Of a stretch of 8,368 bases of DNA, positions 6,141 through 8,368 are shown piece by piece (the first letter of the stretch is position 1; each line of letters starts with the position of its first letter). The notes beneath the pieces were generated by a model. It was not told the DNA's origin. It did not search any database and saw only the letters and a program-made list of their open reading frames with translations. The DNA is from JASUTC01 sp035447925 (GTDB lineage: Bacteria; Thermotogota; Thermotogae; MWEM01), in assembly GCA_035447925.1 (NCBI GenBank), contig DAOTHY010000087.1, positions 1 to 8,368 on the forward strand. Reading direction: 5' to 3'. Position numbers and translations under genes: made by a program.

Positions 6141-7915
6141 TGATGAAAAAATACAAAAACATGATACTGTTTGCTGTGGCACTGGCTATTTTACCCCTTC
6201 TCTTTCTGAATCAAACCTTTTTGATCAGTATTTTTTCCCAGGTTTTGATTTTCTCCATTGCCGCTTTGGGATTGAATATACTCATCGGCTATGCAGGCCA
6301 AATCTCCATCGGTCATGCGGCATTTATGGCATTAGGTGCCTATCTTTCCGCAGTATTAACAAAGAATTATAACTTTCCGTTTCTCATCACGATCTTTTTG
6401 GCAGGGGGATTTTCAGGCTTGTTTGGTTTAATTTTAGGGTTCCCCGCATTAAGATTAACCGGTTTCTATTTAGCCATCGCCACCATGGCGTTTGGAGTAG
6501 CAGTTGAAAAAATAATCGGCGCCAGTGATTATTTAGGCGGACATACGGGTATGACAGGAGTTCCAAATCCCGATCTTTTTGGATTCAATGTTAGCAGCGA
6601 TTTGGGAAAGTATTACTTGATTTGTGTGATTACGGTTATTCTATTTCTGTTTGCCCATAATCTATTACAATCAAGAACCGGCAGGGCTTTTAAAGCGATT
6701 AGGGAGAGCGAGTTTGCGGCTCGATCTTCTGGAATTAACATCTCGAAGTATAAATTAATCGCTTTCATTATCAGTGCTGTCTACGGTGGTATTGCAGGAG
6801 CACTTTATGCGCATACCATCAATTATATTGCCCCGACAGACTTCGCTTTAGGATTATCAATCAATTTGTTAGCAATGATTGTTGTGGGAGGGTTGGCATC
6901 CCTTTCGGGAAATGTCATCGGTACCATTTTGATGGTAGCTATTCCTTTCCTTTTTAGCCGAATCAATTTACCTATGTCCATCATATTCGGTGTGATGTTA
7001 ATCTTGGTGGTACTCTTCTTCCCAAGGGGTTTGAGCTATGCATTATACATCTTTCAATGGAAGTATCTTTGGAGACCCTATGTGTGGATACGGAAGAGAT
7101 TGAGAAAGATGCAGTTCAAGGAGGATAAATCAATGTTTGTCAAACTTGGAGATATTAAAATCCATTTTGAAACGGGAGGGAATCCTACTGGAGAGCCTGT
7201 TTTCATGGTTCACGGAAATTTTGCTTCCTGGAGATGGTACGAACCCGTTTTGAAGCGATTGAATCAAACTGATTATCGTGGGATTGCCCTCGACTTACCG
7301 GGATTTGGTGACTCAAGCCATCCTGAAAGGGACATTAGCATTGAAAATTACGCTAAAGAATTAGAAGGATTCATTAACACGTTCAATCTCAAAAAGATCA
7401 ATTTGGTGGGTCATTCACTCGGTGGAGCGGTTTGTTTGAGATATGCGTTAAATAATCCGGACAGGATAAACAAAATGCTGTTAATAGATCCGGCACCCGC
7501 AGATGGATTGGTGACCCCAGAGGAATATTATCCGGTTCTGAAATCGTATCAGAATAACAGAGGTTTGTTAAAAATGGCACTTTCAGGAATGATCACTTCT
7601 GATGATCCGGAACGTTTGTTGGAAAAACTGACAGATGATGCACTGCTCATGGATCAAAGGGCCTTCACCGAAAATGCCAGGGCACTTGAAAGATATCATT
7701 ATCTGGATGAATTACTGAAAATCAATTTTGAAGTTTTATTTCTGGTCGGTGATAAAGATTCCCTGATTACTGAAGCCTTGTTAAAACCTACTGTACAACG
7801 TATTAAAAATGCCAGAATCGAAGTCTTAAAAGATACAGGGCATGCTGTAAACGTACAGAACCCTGATCAATTTGTGACCATTTTAACTGATTTTCTCAAG
7901 GAGAAAAAGATATGA
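6140..7915 (+). CDS. livM: Fusion of LivM-type ABC permease and alpha/beta hydrolase
   Basis: A 591-residue open frame, nearly twice normal LivM length. Residues 1 to about 300 are a LivM permease: hydrophobic segments, LIGYAGQISIGHAAFMALGA (48-67), coupling loop FKAIRESEFAARSSGINI (184-201) and VVGGLASLSGNVIG (248-261), with the last membrane segment at about 279-294 ending in FFPRGL. Residues 305-331 are a basic, aromatic linker (WRPYVWIRKRLRK), predicting a cytoplasmic side. Residues 332-591 are a complete alpha/beta hydrolase: VHGN oxyanion loop (357-360), DLPGFGDSS (385-393), nucleophile elbow GHSLGG with Ser426, Asp540 in LVGDKD and His568 in DTGHAV, an intact Ser-Asp-His triad. A hydrolase tethered to the pore exit could cleave substrate as it enters. 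GGAGG (6130-6134) precedes the ATG; an alternative ATG is at 6143. An internal SD plus ATG sits at the domain junction, so separate hydrolase translation or an indel-created fusion is possible. Domain assignments are firm; functional fusion is less so. Confidence 0.88.
   Translation: MMKKYKNMILFAVALAILPLLFLNQTFLISIFSQVLIFSIAALGLNILIGYAGQISIGHAAFMALGAYLSAVLTKNYNFPFLITIFLAGGFSGLFGLILGFPALRLTGFYLAIATMAFGVAVEKIIGASDYLGGHTGMTGVPNPDLFGFNVSSDLGKYYLICVITVILFLFAHNLLQSRTGRAFKAIRESEFAARSSGINISKYKLIAFIISAVYGGIAGALYAHTINYIAPTDFALGLSINLLAMIVVGGLASLSGNVIGTILMVAIPFLFSRINLPMSIIFGVMLILVVLFFPRGLSYALYIFQWKYLWRPYVWIRKRLRKMQFKEDKSMFVKLGDIKIHFETGGNPTGEPVFMVHGNFASWRWYEPVLKRLNQTDYRGIALDLPGFGDSSHPERDISIENYAKELEGFINTFNLKKINLVGHSLGGAVCLRYALNNPDRINKMLLIDPAPADGLVTPEEYYPVLKSYQNNRGLLKMALSGMITSDDPERLLEKLTDDALLMDQRAFTENARALERYHYLDELLKINFEVLFLVGDKDSLITEALLKPTVQRIKNARIEVLKDTGHAVNVQNPDQFVTILTDFLKEKKI
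7118..7125 (+). promoter_or_regulatory. Internal Shine-Dalgarno at the permease/hydrolase junction
   Basis: AAGGAGGA lies inside the LivM-hydrolase frame, with GGAGG (7120-7124) exactly 8 bases before the in-frame ATG at 7133. It is as strong as the sites before the independent genes of this operon. The spacer contains an out-of-frame TAA (7126-7128), the position where a separate permease gene would be expected to stop. Confidence 0.65.
7133..7915 (+). CDS. Possible separately initiated alpha/beta hydrolase nested in the fusion frame
   Basis: Starting at the in-frame ATG at 7133 (codon 332 of the longer frame) gives a 260-residue protein that is a whole alpha/beta hydrolase with a natural N-terminus (MFVKLGDIKIHFE). 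Counted from this Met, the oxyanion HG is at 27-28 and the nucleophile Ser at 95, with Asp209 and His237. The next gene in the operon, an independent hydrolase, also has its NG at 27-28 and Ser at 95, which supports 7133 as the ancestral start. A strong Shine-Dalgarno precedes it at 8 bases. It would be a soluble cytoplasmic ester, lactone, thioester or C-C bond hydrolase of unknown substrate. Entered as an alternative or additional product of the frame 6140-7915, not as an extra locus. Confidence 0.5.
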   Translation: MFVKLGDIKIHFETGGNPTGEPVFMVHGNFASWRWYEPVLKRLNQTDYRGIALDLPGFGDSSHPERDISIENYAKELEGFINTFNLKKINLVGHSLGGAVCLRYALNNPDRINKMLLIDPAPADGLVTPEEYYPVLKSYQNNRGLLKMALSGMITSDDPERLLEKLTDDALLMDQRAFTENARALERYHYLDELLKINFEVLFLVGDKDSLITEALLKPTVQRIKNARIEVLKDTGHAVNVQNPDQFVTILTDFLKEKKI

Positions 7916-8368
7916 TTCATACGCTTTCAAATGGCGGAGAAATATATTATGAAACCTATGGACAAAACGGTCCATGGGTTGTTTTTCTCAATGGAATCAT
8001 GATGAGTACGGCCAGTTGGACTGGACTAAAGGAGTATATTGCATCTGATTATCGGTTGTTACTGATGGATTTTCGTGATCAGGGTCAATCAAGCCGATTA
8101 AAAGATATCTCTTATACATGGAAGTTACATGTACAAGATCTCTTAGAGTTATTGGATGCTCTTAAAATTGACAAGATTCATTTGTTGGGGGTTTCCTACG
8201 GCGGACAGGTAGCAATTGAATTCACCAGAGAATATCAGGATAGGCTTGCTTCATTGATGTTAGTCAACGTGATTGAAAAAGTCACCAAATACCTTCAAGC
8301 CATCAGTGATTCTTGGGAATTAGCAGCTAAACTCAACAGCGGAGCTGATTTTTTTACTATTTCCATTC
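7912..8368 (+). CDS. Second alpha/beta hydrolase, 3' end beyond the window
   Basis: The first 152 codons are visible, open to the window end. The fold's N-terminal half is clear: VVFLNGIMMSTASW (23-36), with Asn27-Gly28 at the oxyanion-loop position where His-Gly is common, LMDFRDQGQSS (51-61) following the DxRGxGxS pattern, and the nucleophile elbow LLGVSYGGQVA with Ser95. The acid and histidine of the triad should lie in the missing part. The ATG overlaps the upstream TGA as ATGA, with AAGGAG (7898-7903) 8 bases before it, so it is probably translationally coupled to the fused hydrolase. It matches that hydrolase in the positions of the oxyanion loop and Ser95 but differs in much of its sequence, suggesting two related enzymes acting on successive or different substrates. 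Function is not recognised beyond the fold; cytoplasmic, with no signal peptide. Confidence 0.9.
   Translation, partial: MIHTLSNGGEIYYETYGQNGPWVVFLNGIMMSTASWTGLKEYIASDYRLLLMDFRDQGQSSRLKDISYTWKLHVQDLLELLDALKIDKIHLLGVSYGGQVAIEFTREYQDRLASLMLVNVIEKVTKYLQAISDSWELAAKLNSGADFFTISI

Overview
The window comes from a bacterial chromosome of low-to-moderate GC. It is packed with genes on one strand, with strong GGAGG or AGGTGAT ribosome-binding sites and frequent AGA/AGG arginine codons. The solute-binding protein has an ordinary signal peptide with no lipobox cysteine, which fits a two-membrane (diderm) cell better than a typical Gram-positive. I cannot place the organism more precisely; a fermentative or syntrophic anaerobe handling short acyl-CoAs is a guess from the gene content.

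Layout, all on the + strand: (1) the last 21 codons of a thiolase (1-68); (2) a FabH/KASIII-like condensing enzyme (153-1184); (3) an acetyl-CoA hydrolase/4-hydroxybutyrate CoA-transferase family protein (about 1190-2491); (4) a branched-chain-amino-acid-type (HAAT/Liv) ABC importer in the order binding protein (2507-3706), LivG ATPase (3792-4559), LivF ATPase (4552-5256), LivH permease (5265-6140) and LivM permease (from 6140); (5) two alpha/beta hydrolases, the first fused in frame to the C-terminus of LivM (6140-7915), the second overlapping it by ATGA and cut off by the window end (7912-8368). Most junctions are overlapping or only a few bases apart, so this looks like one operon. The exceptions are an 84-base T-rich gap after the thiolase and an 85-base gap after the binding protein, which holds a strong terminator-like hairpin.

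Working model (inference): the importer brings in an organic acid, ester, lactone or amide rather than necessarily an amino acid. A hydrolase tethered to the inner face of the permease, and a second soluble one, cleave it. The CoA-transferase activates the acid, and the thiolase and KASIII-like enzyme make or break carbon-carbon bonds on the CoA esters. The most unusual item is the LivM-hydrolase fusion. It carries an internal Shine-Dalgarno and ATG exactly at the domain boundary, so it may be a true fusion, a source of two products, or the result of a one-base indel. There are no RNA genes, mobile elements, CRISPR arrays or gene-free stretches over 300 bases.
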